Assembly: GCF_022682495.2 (NCBI RefSeq)
Contig: NC_071397.1
Location: 25,249,427 to 25,313,426, forward strand
Source of the DNA: Desmodus rotundus
Lineage: Eukaryota; Chordata; Mammalia; Chiroptera; Phyllostomidae
Direction of reading: 5' to 3'
DNA: 64,000 bases
A model generated the notes under the pieces. That model searched no databases and was not told the origin of the DNA. It worked only from the letters and a program-made list of their open reading frames with translations. Below, piece after piece: positions 1 through 13,530 of the stretch. Numbering within the stretch: position 1 is the first letter of the stretch; every line of letters begins with the position of its first letter. Both the position numbers and the translations under genes were made by a program.

Positions 1-285
1 AGTTGAAAATAAATAAGAAAATTAATTTACATTTGAATATAGAAAAGGCCTACTCAATTTGATAAATAACATATATAAGTTTAAATTAAAATTATATCTA
101 TATTAATTAAATTAAACAGAATATAGAATTAAATTAAATTGAATATAGAAAAGGCCTACTAATTTGATAAATAATATATATCATTTTAAATTAAAGTTAT
201 ATCATAATTATTAAAATAAGATTTTATGACAAAATAGGTTCATATTTTATTTTATTTTTTATCACTATCAATATATGGTTTATTT
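1..285. repeat. Very AT-rich segment with a direct duplication
   Basis: The segment beginning gaatatagaaaaggcctact occurs at about 34-103 and again at about 141-207. The second copy has small changes, including a missing c before aatttg. The offset is 107 bp. The rest is A/T-rich sequence with many aattaaatt words. No gene is seen. Confidence 0.7.
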
Positions 286-1062
286 AAATTTTTTAAATTT
301 TTATTCTGCTATAGTTGTCCCATTTTCCCCCCTTTTTCCTCCCCTGTCCAGCCCATCTCTCACTCCCACAGTCAATCCCCACACTGTAGTCCATGTCCGT
401 GGGTCATTTATACCTGTTCTTTGACTACTCCCTTCCCCTTTCCACCATTATCTTCCTCCCCCGACCCCTCTGGTCACTGTCAGTCTGTTCTATGTTTCCA
501 TGTCTCTTGTTCTGTTTTGCTTGTTGATTTATTTTTGTTCATTGTGTCCCTTTTGTAGGTGAGATCATATGGTATTTGTCTTTCACCACCTGGCTTATTT
601 CATTTACTATAATACTCTTCAGTTCCATCCACACTGATGGGAAAGATAGGAGTTCTTTCTTTCTTTCTGCTGCATAGTATTCCATTGTATAAATGTACTC
701 CAATTTTTTGATCCAATCATTTACTGGTAGGCACCGAGAGTGTTTCAAGCACTTGGTTATTATAAATAGTGCTGCTATGAACATTGGGGTGCATAAGTTT
801 TTTGATTGGTGTTTTGGGATTCTTAGGGTATATTCCCAGCTATAGAATCACTGGGGCAAAAGGCATTTCCATTTTTAGTTTTTTGAGGAAATTCCATACT
901 GTTTTCCACTGTGGCTGCACCAGTCAGCCTTCCCACCAATAGTGCACTAGGGTTCCCTTTTCTCCACATTCTTTCCAGCACTTGTTTTTTGTTGATTTAT
1001 TAATGATGGCCATTCTGACCAGTATGAGGTGATATCTCATTGGGGATTTACTTTAAATTGAG
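286..1062 (-). mobile_element. L1 3' end (ORF2 C-terminus and 3' UTR), 5'-truncated
   Basis: The minus strand at 539-784 reads MFIAALFIITK, then WIKKLEYIYTMEYYAA and KDKYHMISPTKGT, the C-terminal part of L1 ORF2. The 3' UTR, C-rich on the plus strand, follows at about 310-500, and a T-rich stretch at 240-300 marks the A tail. The copy is broken and ends abruptly near 1062, where unrelated sequence begins. Confidence 0.9.
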
Positions 1063-2939
1063 TCTCTTCATGTTTTGAATCAATGTGCTAAACTAGCAAA
1101 TACAATGTTTATATAGTAGACTTAGTAAGGAAAGGGAGCTGTTCTTATTTTCTTATTATCCTATCCCTTGCATATTTTATAAAGCAAAATAATGGAAATT
1201 ATTTTTCTTATAAATGAATTATTCCTATAATTCTTTTATTCTTGGTCCAAGTTTTATTTTTTAGGGTAGAGAGTAAAAATGAAGTAGTTGATTCAGAATA
1301 TATATGGTCAATCTGTTTCTAAAATATAATCTCTGAATAGAAAGTCACCTGTTGTTATTAAAACACAGACATTTAGTTCCAATTTACAGAGCCATAATTT
1401 GTAGCAAACTTGATCAATGATTGCTGAAAATGGATAATGTAGAATCAATAACCTTACCCTGTAATTGTCCTGAGTTACCTACAATCTCTTAGCCTTCATT
1501 CCTGATTTTTCTATCCAAGAATATAAAGAAATAGAATCTTTCTTCAAGTATGATATGAGGGGATGCAGTATGGCGTATTTTCTCATATGTTTCATTTAAC
1601 AATATGTGATGGTTGCTGAGATCTTATAATTAAAAATTGATTCAATTTACTGATTTTCTTCAATTTTTTAAGTAGGAAAGATACCAACGTGAGAAATCAA
1701 ACTTTAGGTTTACCAGTCTTTTGACATAATACATTTAATAGCATGAAATAATTATTTCTAAGTTCATGGAAGAAAGTGCAATGAAACTGGGTGAATGAGA
1801 AGGGCAAGAATGAAACACGTCAGGAATATGAAGGCAATGAACAAGGAGAGTTGAATTTGGATGGAAATGTCAGAGTGAAGGGGCATTTGCAAATGCAGGC
1901 TGGAGAAGCTGTGGGGATAGAATGAGACTATGAGACTCTACCAAGTAAAAGATGGAGACCAAGGAAAAAATTGCCTGGACCAGGAACCAGGATTTCACAT
2001 ATTACAAAGAAAACAAAGTATCATTGTGTCTGAGTACATTGTTTTATCAATCATTTACTATATTCTTTAATGATCTACATGGTACCAGAGAACAATAGTT
2101 ATCTAAAATGTTTTTACTTATTTCTGTAGACCTCTGCTGTGTGATTTCTAATTTGGATTTTTATTGTAATTTCAACATATTTTTATGGTTTAATAAAACT
2201 TGCACATATTAAAATGCTATTAAACTGTTACACATGGTTGATAATACTTATAGACTTCTGAAAGCAGCTATTATTAAGCTGAACACAGTCTTTAATATCT
2301 TTAATCTTTGCACCAGGATATAAACTCCAAAACAGATGCTTAATTGCATCTAGAAAACAGTCATGTTACCTGACTATATGTTTATTCTCTTTTTACCATA
2401 TTTACATATGTCCATTGTATTTTGTGTGTTAAATGAAAAGCACTCTAATGAAAATAAAACAGCAGTGCATTGGATTCGAGAATGGGCTTTTACACTGGTC
2501 GTGAATTTGCAGACAGCTGACAGAGTGCAAATCGCCTTAGACCCTTGCTTCTGCAGCTGTGCAATGTGCAGATTACAGGAGGGGATTGTTCCAATTCAGA
2601 AATTCTATGAGTTGATAAAAAACATACATTTGATTTTAGGAGTAGAAATACAGTCAGAAGTTACTGTATCTTCTGAACAAAACAATATTTTCCTTAATTT
2701 TAAGTCTATGAATTTTAAGTCAGATTTAGTCTATGAATGGCAAAGACTGAAACATTTGATCAACTATCAAACATGATTTTTTCTTTACATTAAACATTCA
2801 TATTGTTCTTTTGATATTTCTTCATTGGGCAATATAAATTACCTCAGTGAAAAGTTTTAAATGCTAACACATAAGTTACTAAAAATAAGTTTATGTGTTT
2901 GAAGTGCCCTTTCACTTCTCCAGCAATGATTGATATTAT
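1063..2939. other. Probable intronic sequence with no recognised repeat, one isolated open frame
   Basis: AT-rich sequence without a family I can name. It contains an open frame of 137 codons at 2363-2776 on the plus strand, described separately. No splice-site-bounded EGF-type exon was seen on the minus strand. Confidence 0.5.
2363..2776 (+). other. Unassigned 137-codon open frame, probably not a gene
   Basis: The frame starts with MLPDYMFILF. It has a hydrophobic N-terminus and then a mixed-composition stretch including HWIREWAF, DPCFCSCAMC and WQRLKHLIN. I do not recognise the product. It does not coincide with a named repeat, which makes it more notable than the antisense L1 frames, but it sits in an AT-rich intron with no clear promoter or poly(A) context. 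It could be a remnant of an old retrocopy or chance. Confidence 0.2.
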
Positions 2940-4690
2940 GGTTATATCATTAAAATGTCCACACTACCCAAAGGAACCTATATATTCAACACAATTCCTA
3001 TCAAAATACCTAAGTCATATTTCACAAAACCAGAACAAACATCCCCAAAATTTATATGGAACCACAGAAGACTCCAAATAGTCTCAGCAATCTTGAGAAA
3101 TAAGAACAAAGTTGGAAGTATCAACTATATTACAGGGTCATAGTATCAAACTATATTACAGAGTAATATAATCAAAACAGCATGTTACTGGCATAAAAAC
3201 AGAAATATGGATCTGTGGAATAGAATAGAGAGCTCAGAAATAAACCCTTACCTATATGGTCAATTCATATTTGGCAAAATAGGCAAGAACATACATTTGG
3301 GTCAAGACAGTCTATTCAACAAACAGAGCTGGGGATATTAGACAGATGCACACAAAAACCAACCAACCAACCAAGGAAATGAACCAAACCAAATGAACCC
3401 AAACAGAAAAGCAAGGCCAGACCACCTTCCTACACTATACACAAAAATAGACTCAAAATGGATTAAAGACTGAAAGGTAAGACTTGAAATCATTAAACTT
3501 CTAGGAGAAAACATAGGCAGTAAAATGTTTGAGATTTCTTTTAGCAATATTTTTTTCTGATATATCTCCATGGGTAAAGGAAACAAAAGAAAAAATGACA
3601 TGTGACTACATAAAATTAAAAAGGTTTTGTACTGCAAAGGAAACCACCAGCACAAAGAAAACACAACCTATGAGATGGGAGAACGTTTACCAATGATGTA
3701 TCTAATAAGAGAATAATATTCAAAATGCATAAAGAAAAACTACTCACCACAAAGAAAAGTCTGATTTGAAATGGACAAAGGGCCTGAATAGACACTTCTC
3801 CAAAGGAGATACATAGATGGCCAATAGACATATGGAAAAAAAATGCTCAATGTTATTAATTGTCAGAGAAATGCAAATTAAAACCACATCGTATCACCTC
3901 ACATGTATCACAATGGCTGTCATCAATAAGTCCACAAACAATAAATGTTAGAAAAATGTGGAGAAAAGGAGAATCCCCAAGGACTGTTGACGAGAATGCA
4001 GATTGGAGCAGCCAATTTTTGGAGGTTCCTCAAAAATTTAAAAATGGGACTGTGTTTTGACACAGCAATTCCACTTCTGGGTATTTATCCAAAGAAACCC
4101 AAAACACTAACTCAAAAGAATATTTTCATCCCTGTGTTCATTGCAGCATTATTTACAATACTCAAGGTGCAGAAGCAACCCAAGTCCTCATCAATAGATG
4201 AGTGGATAAAAAAGTGGTGGTGCCTACATACAATGGAATATTACTCAGCCATAAAGGAAGGAAATCTTATCATTTGTGACAGTACAGATGGACTTAGAGG
4301 ATATGATGCTCAGTGAACTATACCAGTCAGAAAAAGCCAAACACAATATGACTTCACTAATGTGTGGAATCTAAAGAAAAAAATAAACTAATACAAGAGA
4401 AACAGACTCATAAACATAGACAGCAGACTGGTATTGCTAGAAGAGAGAAGTATTGGGGAACTGGGTAAAAGAGGTCAAGAAATTAAGAAGTACAAGTTGG
4501 TAATTACAAAATAGTCACAGGGATGTAAAATACAGCTTAAGAAATATAGTCAATAATATTGCACTGGAAATATTGGGGAGGCTTTGTCTAGTATATGATT
4601 GTCTAATCACTATGTTGTGTACTGAAACCAATACAAAATATATACTGGGGGTAAACAGTAATTTAAAAAGTAAATTGTGGTTATAGAATT
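2940..4690 (+). mobile_element. L1 ORF2 3' portion and 3' UTR, old and degraded
   Basis: The plus strand follows the L1 ORF2 C-terminal region with interruptions. A frame at 3945-4316 gives AIPLLGIYPKKPKTL, FIAALFTILK and WIKKWWCLHTMEYYSAIK. The 3' UTR runs to about 4690. An imperfect aacc-type run occurs near 3355-3375. Frame breaks show it is inactive. Confidence 0.88.
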
Positions 4691-7600
4691 ACTTGAATAT
4701 TGTATGTTGCTGTGCACCTAACAGTCTAGTAACTGTTTATCTGAAAGTAATCCTAACTTTTTTTGCTTGAAATGGATAACTTATTTAATCTATATCAGTA
4801 TTCAAAGCAATATCACCTATGTACTTGTCCACAGTAATAAGGAAACTAGCTATATATATTGGTTTATTAATTTAATCACATTCAAGGATCATATTTAAAG
4901 TCAGAATAAAATACATCCTTTTTTTACATTTTCTTTTTGCATTTTTTTTCTGTTTAGATTCCACTTATTCCTTTCAAAATTTTGCTACAACTTCAGGAAG
5001 ATGAAAAACGTAAACTAGCTACTCTTCAGGTTTTATTGTTGTAGTTATAAAATAATCTAAAACAATCAAATGTCTCTATGAGAAAAATCAGCAATGAACA
5101 AACTATTCATTTGACATGCCTCATACCTAGATAAGCCCAATGTTCAAAGTATGAATTGTAAAGTAGAGATATTTGAATGAGTCCATATGTGCTCAGCAAT
5201 GTCGCCTTGGACCTAAGCGACCCCAACACACAGAGTAAAAATAGTCTTTCTCGTGTGTGCCTTTGCATTAATGCATGCTTCTATTCCAGTCTTGTAAACA
5301 GGCAGGCCTATCATTAAAAACTGTCTTGTACATGCAGAAATAATTTGATAAAAAAAGAGTATATGGCCAATGCAGTTGAAATATAAAGTGATCTTATGAG
5401 ATCTCTGGGTAACAGCAATAAAGATCAAAAAGCTGACGTAACAATGTTAGTAACTGAGACTCCGAGTCAACTAAAAAAATTCTGTAACAGAAAGAAGACA
5501 AGCCATGGTATAAGAACTTTGAGAAAAATTAAACACCTGAAATAAATTACTTTGCAAACAAAATATAATAATATGGTTTCTTAACTTGGCATTACATTTG
5601 CAATGAAAAAATACTTATTTAAAAGTGCATCTGCATTGAAAATAAAATGGAATATATAATATTTGCATAAAATATTTTTTATAAAACAGACCAAAATTTG
5701 AGTGAAAATAAATAATAGAGAAGAAATGCTTTAAAAGAAATAAAAATGGTATAAAGTGGTACGTGCACAAAAGACAACTTTAGATTTGTGATTTACAAAA
5801 CATAAATGATATTAGTACCTGAAGTAGGATGCGGAGTTAACACACAAAAGAACAATAGAATAATAAAAGGAAACTTTTCAACTGTAAACAAATAAAAAAG
5901 AGAAATAGCATCACATAGTCTAGTTAGATGCTTACAGTTCAAAGATAAAACAGAAGAAAAATAGTTGTATATTCTCTACTTAGCAGTCATTGGTATAATT
6001 ATTTTATATTTTTAATTAAAAAATTGAAAGTTTTGTAAGTTTCCAATGAGAAAGTGAATGAACTGCATTCATGAAACAAAATGTTCATAAAACAGGCCAT
6101 TCTCTGGTTTATTTTCTGCAATAATAGAGAGGAAAGCAGAATCATATCAACTGCATAATCCTCAGTCAATGACAAGATCTAAGAAGTTTGTACTTCACCA
6201 AGTTCTAAATCAAATGTGAAGCCAAGGACATGACCAAATACTTTAGGCTGGCAGTTTCAAATTTTCCACACCATTTGAAAGGGTAGGATACTATTTTTTG
6301 TTTCTTTTTTCTTTTTTTTAATGTGATGCCACATGATATTTCAGTTGGAAGAAAATTCATACTAAAATTATGAGAAAACAATAGTATAGAATGTTTACAG
6401 ATCATAGAAGGTTGAAATCATTTAATAAGGAAGTTTTCATCAACAATAAGACTTCAGGATAAATACTCTTATGATAGAAATTTATAGATTTGATAACTAT
6501 TTTCCCAATTAATATCAAACAAAATTTAGAAGGCTGATTTACAAAAATTCCAGCATTGAGAATGGAGACATTAACTTTAAGTTTGATTTGTATAAATTTA
6601 GAAGGAGAAAAAGCAAAAAAAGACAGTAACAAAATATTTCACCACAAGTGAAAAATGACATGAATGGAGCCATTTTAATGGAGTGGGAACATCCCCTGTA
6701 GAAAAACTATATTGCTTCTCATGTTCCTTGTACTTTTGGACTGGGCCGAATCTTTGAACTGGTCCAGATCTTTGGACCGAGATAAATCACACTTGTTCTA
6801 TAAACAGTTGTGTGTGGAAATTCAGAAGAAAAGCGACACCCTGAGGATGTGGACTGATAATTATGGACCTTGTATATGAAGACAGAATCAGTTACCATCA
6901 TGTATAGGCAAGAGTAGCTTAGTTTGTCAGCAACAAAAGGATTTTTTCCATGTGATTAATCCTTTCCTTTTTCTCCAAACCAAAACAAACAAACAAATAA
7001 GAAAACAAACAGAATATTCACCCTGTAATTGGAATATTATTTGGGTTTCTCCCCAAATTACAATTCTTTGATCCCAAATAAATACTTGTTGCCTCTCATT
7101 TTGGCTTTTTAAGTTTAGGTTGATATACATTGTGAATAGGAAGATTTTTTATTATATTTTAATGCAAAATAGGGATCAAAACAAAAACTTTGATATAATT
7201 TTTTCAATAAACAATTATTTGAATAAGGTTTAAGTAAATATATTGCAGATTAATCCTTGACCCCCACAAAAATCTGATAATTTTACTTGCAAACCTCTCC
7301 TTGCCACAACGAGTCTTTTGTAATAAATAAACTGAGGACTGTGCTGACTTGGTACCACTTCTGATGGCTCCTCACAGCCACTCTGCTAGTCAGTCCCCTA
7401 GAAGCTGAACTCCCAGCCGTTTACCATTCAGAGACTTTCAGGGACTTCGAGGAGCGTTGAATCAGCAGTGGAAATTTCGAAGACAGTTGATTCTTATTTA
7501 AATACAATTTGAACAACCCTGTGGCAGTAATGGATGCCTGTGCTTGTCCCTGGGAGATATTCCAGGAAAAGAAGCAGGTCTCTTCAGTCTGAATTCCACT

Positions 7601-8029
7601 GATTTCATGCTTTAAGAAAGGTCAGCCTAACTATGGCATGGATAACATCCTCTGAAAGAACTTTCTATAGAGTAGCTTTTATAGTGCTTAATTTAACAAA
7701 TGCTACCTTGGGTGAAAAAACATACATTTCAGTTTTAGGTTCAGTTATTTCTATTTTTATTGAATTTAATGAGTTTCCATGAATAAAGTCTTGATTTATA
7801 ATATTGTATCTACTGTGAGTAAGTGTTCAATTTACTGCTGCTTACCTAATCCAGGCACTGATTAACTGGAGGGGTCCTTGCAGTGCTCAAGTAATTGCTT
7901 TCATAAGTTTACGTTACACAAGTAATACTGATATTAGAAACATGTTTACTTTTATACTTTATTAGACCACCAGAGTAAAATAAGCAAAATCCATGCTCAA
8001 AATATAAGAGAGATCTCACACACAATCAT
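4691..8029. other. Intron-like AT-rich sequence, nothing recognised
   Basis: About 3.3 kb with only short chance open frames on both strands. I could not assign a repeat family, an RNA gene or an EYS exon here. Confidence 0.45.
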
Positions 8030-8330
8030 ATACAACTACATACACATACATAATACTTCAAATGAAATGGGAAAACACTCATGGACGTGGACAATAGTGT
8101 GGTGATGTTTAGGGAGAGGGTGGAGCAGGGGTAGGTAGAGAAGGATAAAGGGGCATAAATGGTGATAGAAGACGACTTGACTTAGGGTGGTAAACACACA
8201 ATACAGTGTACAGATGATGTGTTGTGGAGTTGGGCATCTGAAACCTGCATAATTTTGTTAACCGGTGTCACCCCAATAAACTCAATAAAATAAAAAATAA
8301 ATAAAATGATAAATAAAAGTAAAAAAGGAA
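8030..8330 (+). mobile_element. L1 3' UTR tail, strongly 5'-truncated
   Basis: The segment carries the L1 end signature atggacgtggacaatagtgt and aataaactcaataaaat, and ends in an A-rich tail at about 8275-8330. Confidence 0.75.
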
Positions 8331-9396
8331 ATGGGACATTAGGCAATATGTAATAAATAATGATAACTGTTCATAATGATAACCAAACAGTCTGCATGTG
8401 CTAAATAAAAAGATAATCTTGTGTGTATATGAAATTAGCACCCATGTGTATGTGCTTTACTAGACAGATGTATACCTCAAGGAAAATAATACAATACAGA
8501 CTAAAATAAATAAAAGGACAAAAACACAACATAGATGAACAATGAAAAGAAGGTCATGGCGGTATTAATTATGACAGAATACATTAATGACTTAAAGACA
8601 AATGATAAAATATGTGATAGGAATAATAGATATTATTTTCTAGTAAATAATTATATATGAAAGTATACCTGGTTAATTTATTACTGAGTTAAGATATCTT
8701 GACAGAAACACAATTGCTTACAGATTTTTAACCTAATGATAGCCTCTTACAAATGAGACTGAAATAGAGAAAAGAAGTGCTTTTTTTTCTATTTAATATG
8801 CAAGTTCAATTAATGTTTTGCAAATTGAACTGATAATGGCTAAAGTTTCTCAAATAACTAGCCAATTATATATATCATATAATTATAAAGACAAAAGTAA
8901 TGAACATTCATCTAAGAAATTTAAAAAGATTCCATAATAATAATTGGTTCAAAAATATAGTGACAGGTTAATTTGTTTTTATGAATCTTCATAAATAAAT
9001 TTTTATTTGTTTTTAAGCTCTTAGAAAAATATAGTAGTAAGAGAAATGAATATCTGCTTAAAAAGTATAATATAAATATGAACAATTTGTAAAATATTTA
9101 TATGGTGAATATAGAGGAAAATGAATAAGAACCCAATTTTGGGAGGGAATAGAGATATGAAACAATTATAAAAATAAATGATGATTACATTCAGAAGACC
9201 AGCAGGGGATCAATATAAATACATGGCACTTGGAAAAATATGAGCAATGCTTTCTTAGAATTATTGATTTCAAATTTATGATTACATGATGAAAACTTAC
9301 TTAAAAACTTAGTATCTTCAGAGTGCATTATTAGAAGGATGCTTATAAGCTTTCCTAGATACATATCTAGTGAATTGTAGATAAAGAAACACTGAC
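8331..9396. other. EYS intron sequence 3' of the 9397 exon, nothing recognised
   Basis: AT-rich sequence directly downstream (minus-strand sense) of the exon donor at 9396. No further EYS exon was identified here or further left in the window. Confidence 0.45.
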
Positions 9397-9596
9397 CTGC
9401 AGTAGAAAGTGTGTCCAGATTCATGAACACAAATCCCTCCTTCAGAACCGAGGTCCAGATTCAGTTCAAGCCCAGCGCGACCATCAGTATTTATCTCACG
9501 ACGGGCACCAGAACCTCCACTTGGGCAAATGCAAGTAAAGCTGTGGTCTGACTTCTGACAGGAGCCTTCTTGCATCCAAGGGATTGATGTGCAGCC
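9397..9596 (-). CDS. EYS: EYS exon encoding one EGF-like repeat and part of the next; several cysteines lost
   Basis: A 200-bp exon on the minus strand. The acceptor ends ctgaacttag (AG at 9597-9598) and the donor GTCAGT starts at 9396. It continues in phase 0 from the exon at 19790 and gives 66 codons plus two bases. The peptide opens GCTSIPWMQEGSCQKSDHSF, then TCICPSGG, and near its end has EGGICVHESGHTFYC. Human EYS, as remembered, has DCTSIPCMNEG, CQKSAHGFTCICPRG and GGICVDGPGHTFDC in the same order, so the gene identity is firm. Four cysteines of the family pattern are replaced: SIPC is SIPW (tgg), TGAYC is SGARR (cgt), DNC is DGR (cgc), and the VIC position is Gly (ggt). All are single-base changes from tgt or tgc. 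No stop or frameshift is present. The exon may be under relaxed selection or non-functional. Confidence 0.85.
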
Positions 9597-9889
9597 CTAA
9601 GTTCAGAAATAGAGAATCAAATTTGATTAGTAGTGGTAAGTCTAATAATTTTATTGAAATTTTATTATATTAAAGCATTTTAAAGAAACCAATATGTAAG
9701 CTTATCTGATATTCCCTTCCTCTAGTAAGTAAAGTATGTTTCTAGTAATAAATTATATTTACCTTTATCACCAGAAATACTCTGTCAAGTGTTTTATTAT
9801 TGTATTTTGAGGAAAAAAGTCTTTATGAAACTTTATTTATGTGCCATTCATAAAAGTAATAATCATATAATAACTGAAAGTTTGTGGCA

Positions 9890-10830
9890 TTTGCCAGCTT
9901 CTTCCTGTTTTTTCCCACACTTTTCACCTGGCAACCATCATTCCACCTCTGCTTCTACAAATTTAACTTTTTTTCCTTTAATATTCCATATATGAGTGAT
10001 ACTATGCAGGATTTGTCTTTCTCTCTGTCTTGTTTCACTTAGCATAACGTCCTCAGGGTTTATCAGTGTTGTCACGAATGGCAGCATTTCCTTCTTTTTT
10101 TTAAGAGTGAATAATATTTTACTGTATATATAGATAACACATTTTCTTTACCCAACCATCCGTCAATAGAGTCTGGTGTTGTTTCTATACCTCGGCTTTT
10201 GTGAACATTGTTGCAATGAACACAGGACTACAGATATCTCTTTGAGATAATAGCTTCATTTTCTTTGGATACATACCCAGAAGTGTGATATCTGGATCAT
10301 ATGCTAGTTATGTTTTTAATTTCTTGAAGACAGGAACGTCTGCACTGGTTTGAATAGTGGCTGTACCAGTTTACATTCCCACCAATAATATACATGTGTT
10401 CCCTTTTCTCCACATCCTTGCTAACATTTTATTTCTTGCATTATTGATAATAGACATCTTAATAGCTGTGAGGTAATATATCATTGTGGTTTTGATTTGC
10501 CTTTCCCTGATGATTAATGATGTTAAACACCTTTTCATATACCTATTGCCAATTGTGTGGCTTCTTTGGAGAAATGTCTATTCAAATCCTTTGTCCATTT
10601 TTAACTGGGTTATTTGGTTTTTGCCATTGCGTTTCCTGGATTTCTCATATATTTTCAATATTAACCCCTTATTAGATAGGTGGTATGCAAACCTTTTCTC
10701 TCATTCCAGAGGTTGCCTTTACATTTTGTTGATGATTTCCTTAGCTGCACAGAAAATTTTTATTTTGATATATCTTTCATTTATTTATTTTTGCATTCAT
10801 ATCATACATCAAATGAAAAATTAAAGGTTT
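9890..10830 (-). mobile_element. Old L1 ORF2 fragment, antisense to the plus strand
   Basis: The plus strand reads as the reverse complement of the L1 ORF2 3' half, for example the segment around 10240-10420 covering the 'tccacatccttgctaacat' region. The 112-codon open frame at 10486-10824 is the antisense of this element and is not a gene. Divergence suggests an old subfamily. Confidence 0.82.
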
Positions 10831-13379
10831 GTCAAACTGACCAGAGACTTTAATTATTGTCATTTTTAATGGATTGTACCCTTGAGTATAAAGCTCAAGT
10901 CATGCTTGGAACCAAGACAGTGATCTTTTATACTAATCCAAGTGATAGAGTTAAATGTATGTTTTTATAAATTAATACCATTTTGATATATTCTCTACTT
11001 TTGCTGAAAATGTGAACTCCTTAAGGATAACCAGGGGCATCGAGTAGACTTTGGCAGGTACTGCAGTTATTTTTATGGAATGTAAACATCAAAATTCCAC
11101 AGGGAATGGCCTGGAAACATGTTTCTCTCTTATCCCTATGGCTGGGTGTATATAGAATGATTTATTAGAAAGCATTACATAAATGAATTGAATTATATCT
11201 CCCATAGGAAAAAAAGAAATAGTTTTTAGAGTGCCAAAATTTCTGTCTCTAGGGTTTACAAGACTTTTACTAAATTAATTAGAAGGCTTAATGGGAAATA
11301 CAAAAACAATTTCTTTAAACAAATCAAAGTGTCAAAGTTCTTGATGTTTTCTAGTTCAAAAATTAAGGAGAATGCCTTTCCTTCTGTTCATGATCATTTA
11401 TATTACTTTACTATACCTTATTTAATATAATAAAGTGCTTCCCAAGGGGAACTCACTAATTTAATTTCAGAGAAGGAAAGAAATGTGTTTAGAGAAAAAG
11501 AAGGAGGCTAGGTGTAATGTCGCAGACCATGGCAATGTAGACAATTAAGCTAGACAATTTACCCAACTCGAATTTAAAACAGCACCCCAGGAAAGGCACC
11601 AGAGTGGGAATGAAAGAGCAGTGGCACGTCCATCGTGGACTGCTTCGGCAGAGCAGACCGCCCGAGTGGCTAGTAAATGCGCCAGTTATCCCTCTGACAG
11701 TTGGGTTCTATTGGAGGTATATAGTTTAATTCCAAAAGTTTGTCCTGGGATCTCTGAACCTCCCAGCATAGTAGAAATTTATTCTCTGATTTCATCTTTA
11801 CCATAAAACATTTCCCTCCTAGAATCATAAAGTAGTAGAGTACTTTCTTCCATACGATCTTGGAAAAACAGAATATATTAAACAGATAATCATACAACTG
11901 TTTTATTTGAAGAGGGAAATAGGGCAGGTGTCCATTAAAGCCCGCCTTACTGCAACAACTTATTAAGCATCACAGAATTTTTCAAATTTTGTCTCGTTCT
12001 GAATAAAAACTATCACTATAGTCTACTCTTTATAAAATTTAAGTTGTATATTAATACTTAAGCTTGTTAAATTACAGATTCAAATTCAGTAATAGGATTG
12101 GTGTAGGGCCTGAATTTTTCTATTTCCAACAAATCCCCTCATGTTTCTAGTGCATGGACCAAACACTGAGTAGCAAGAAGGTAGCCCAATAATTTCCATT
12201 TACTCACAAGGATGAGGACGAGCCCAGGGGCATTAGAATGACTTACCAAAGTCATAAAACAAAGTGACAGCAGAATAAAATCACATGCCCGGAAACTAAA
12301 TGCCCTGAATTCCAACTTATGGCTCTCATACCAACAAGCATTACTTTCTCTTTCAGAATATTTTCTCGGCTACAGAACTGTACAAATTATAATGTATATG
12401 ATAAAGGCTTAATGTCCCAAATGTTTACTTATAATTTTCATTTTCTAACTTGTTCGTTTTCAAATCATACATGGTTAAATATAGGGATGAAGTAGTTAAT
12501 AGAGAAAAACTTTTGTTTGACAACCGATTTAATCTGATTTATGGTGTTTTGATGTAAAGGAAGAAACTTTGTTATTAAAAAAATCAAACAAGATTCTAAA
12601 ATATCAAAATGAGAATATTTGCAGTAAATATCAATTTTTACTTTTTTATTAAAATGTGTCTGGCATTACCCCTGGGAAAGAAAGCCACTGAAATACAAGA
12701 AAACAAAAACATTGTCTCAGAAACAGTCTGAAATGCACAGATGAACAGTAAAGAAAATACATCGGGACTGAAACTAGACCCAATGCCAAATTCATGAAAC
12801 AAACGTGAAGATTTTTAAAAGGTAATAGAGAGCTCCAAACACACTAAAAAGTACACACTCCTATTTCCTCAGATAAAAGAATATTTCAGAAGAACTCTAA
12901 AGTGTATATTCAACATCTAACTTGGCAAAAGGAGGCATCAAATGTGCAACCCAGAAGGCGGAGAACACTGTGCTAAGGAGTCTGTAGCTCTGTAAGGGAC
13001 GTGGGCTGGCGTTAGTGCTCAGAAGAAGGCTCCACCCCACCTGTTTTGCTCTTCTCACTCAGGTTTGAGCTTACTCTCAATTGAACAGTAAAATAAATCT
13101 GCTCGTAACTTAGAGATTCAAGATTTATGGACCAGAGCAAATTAAGAAATAGAGAAAATGTATAGGAAAAGTATGTAAGAAAAGCTTCCGAATAAAGACA
13201 CAAACATGGTGGGAATGGAATAGGCTGTGAAGCCGAAAGGAAACACAGACACAACGTACGCAAACACACACAGATGAGCAAGAGAGTGTTAGTGATTATT
13301 TCCTAAATGAAACAGGGGGTGATCAACTCAATTTTCTGCACCTAGAGTACATAAATAATTTTTAAGAGCAATACACTTA
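10831..13379. other. EYS intron sequence, largely unassigned, with a possible MIR
   Basis: Mostly unassigned sequence between EYS exons. Around 12180-12340 the order of words (actcacaaggatgagga, gtcataaaac, gaattccaactt) is loosely MIR-like. Nothing gene-like was found. Confidence 0.4.
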
Positions 13380-13530
13380 AATATCTTAAATTGCCATCAA
13401 TAGGATACTGATTAAATAAATATAGCACCCCATGCCATGTAATATTAATAAGACTAAAGTAAAACTATATGTGTTAATGTAGGATAATCTACAATGACAG
13501 ATTAAATTTAAAAAATCAAGGTACTCTATA
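13380..13530 (+). mobile_element. Ancient LINE remnant (HAL1/L1-like 3' region)
   Basis: The order 'gccatcaataggatactgat', 'aaataaatatag', 'catgtaatattaataag' and 'aaaaaatcaaggta' matches the remembered 3' part of old HAL1/L1M elements. Family identity is tentative. Confidence 0.45.

Noticed and set aside
10486..10824. 112-codon plus-strand open frame, rich in hydrophobic residues
   Set aside because: It is the antisense of an L1 ORF2 fragment; the membrane-like composition is a by-product.
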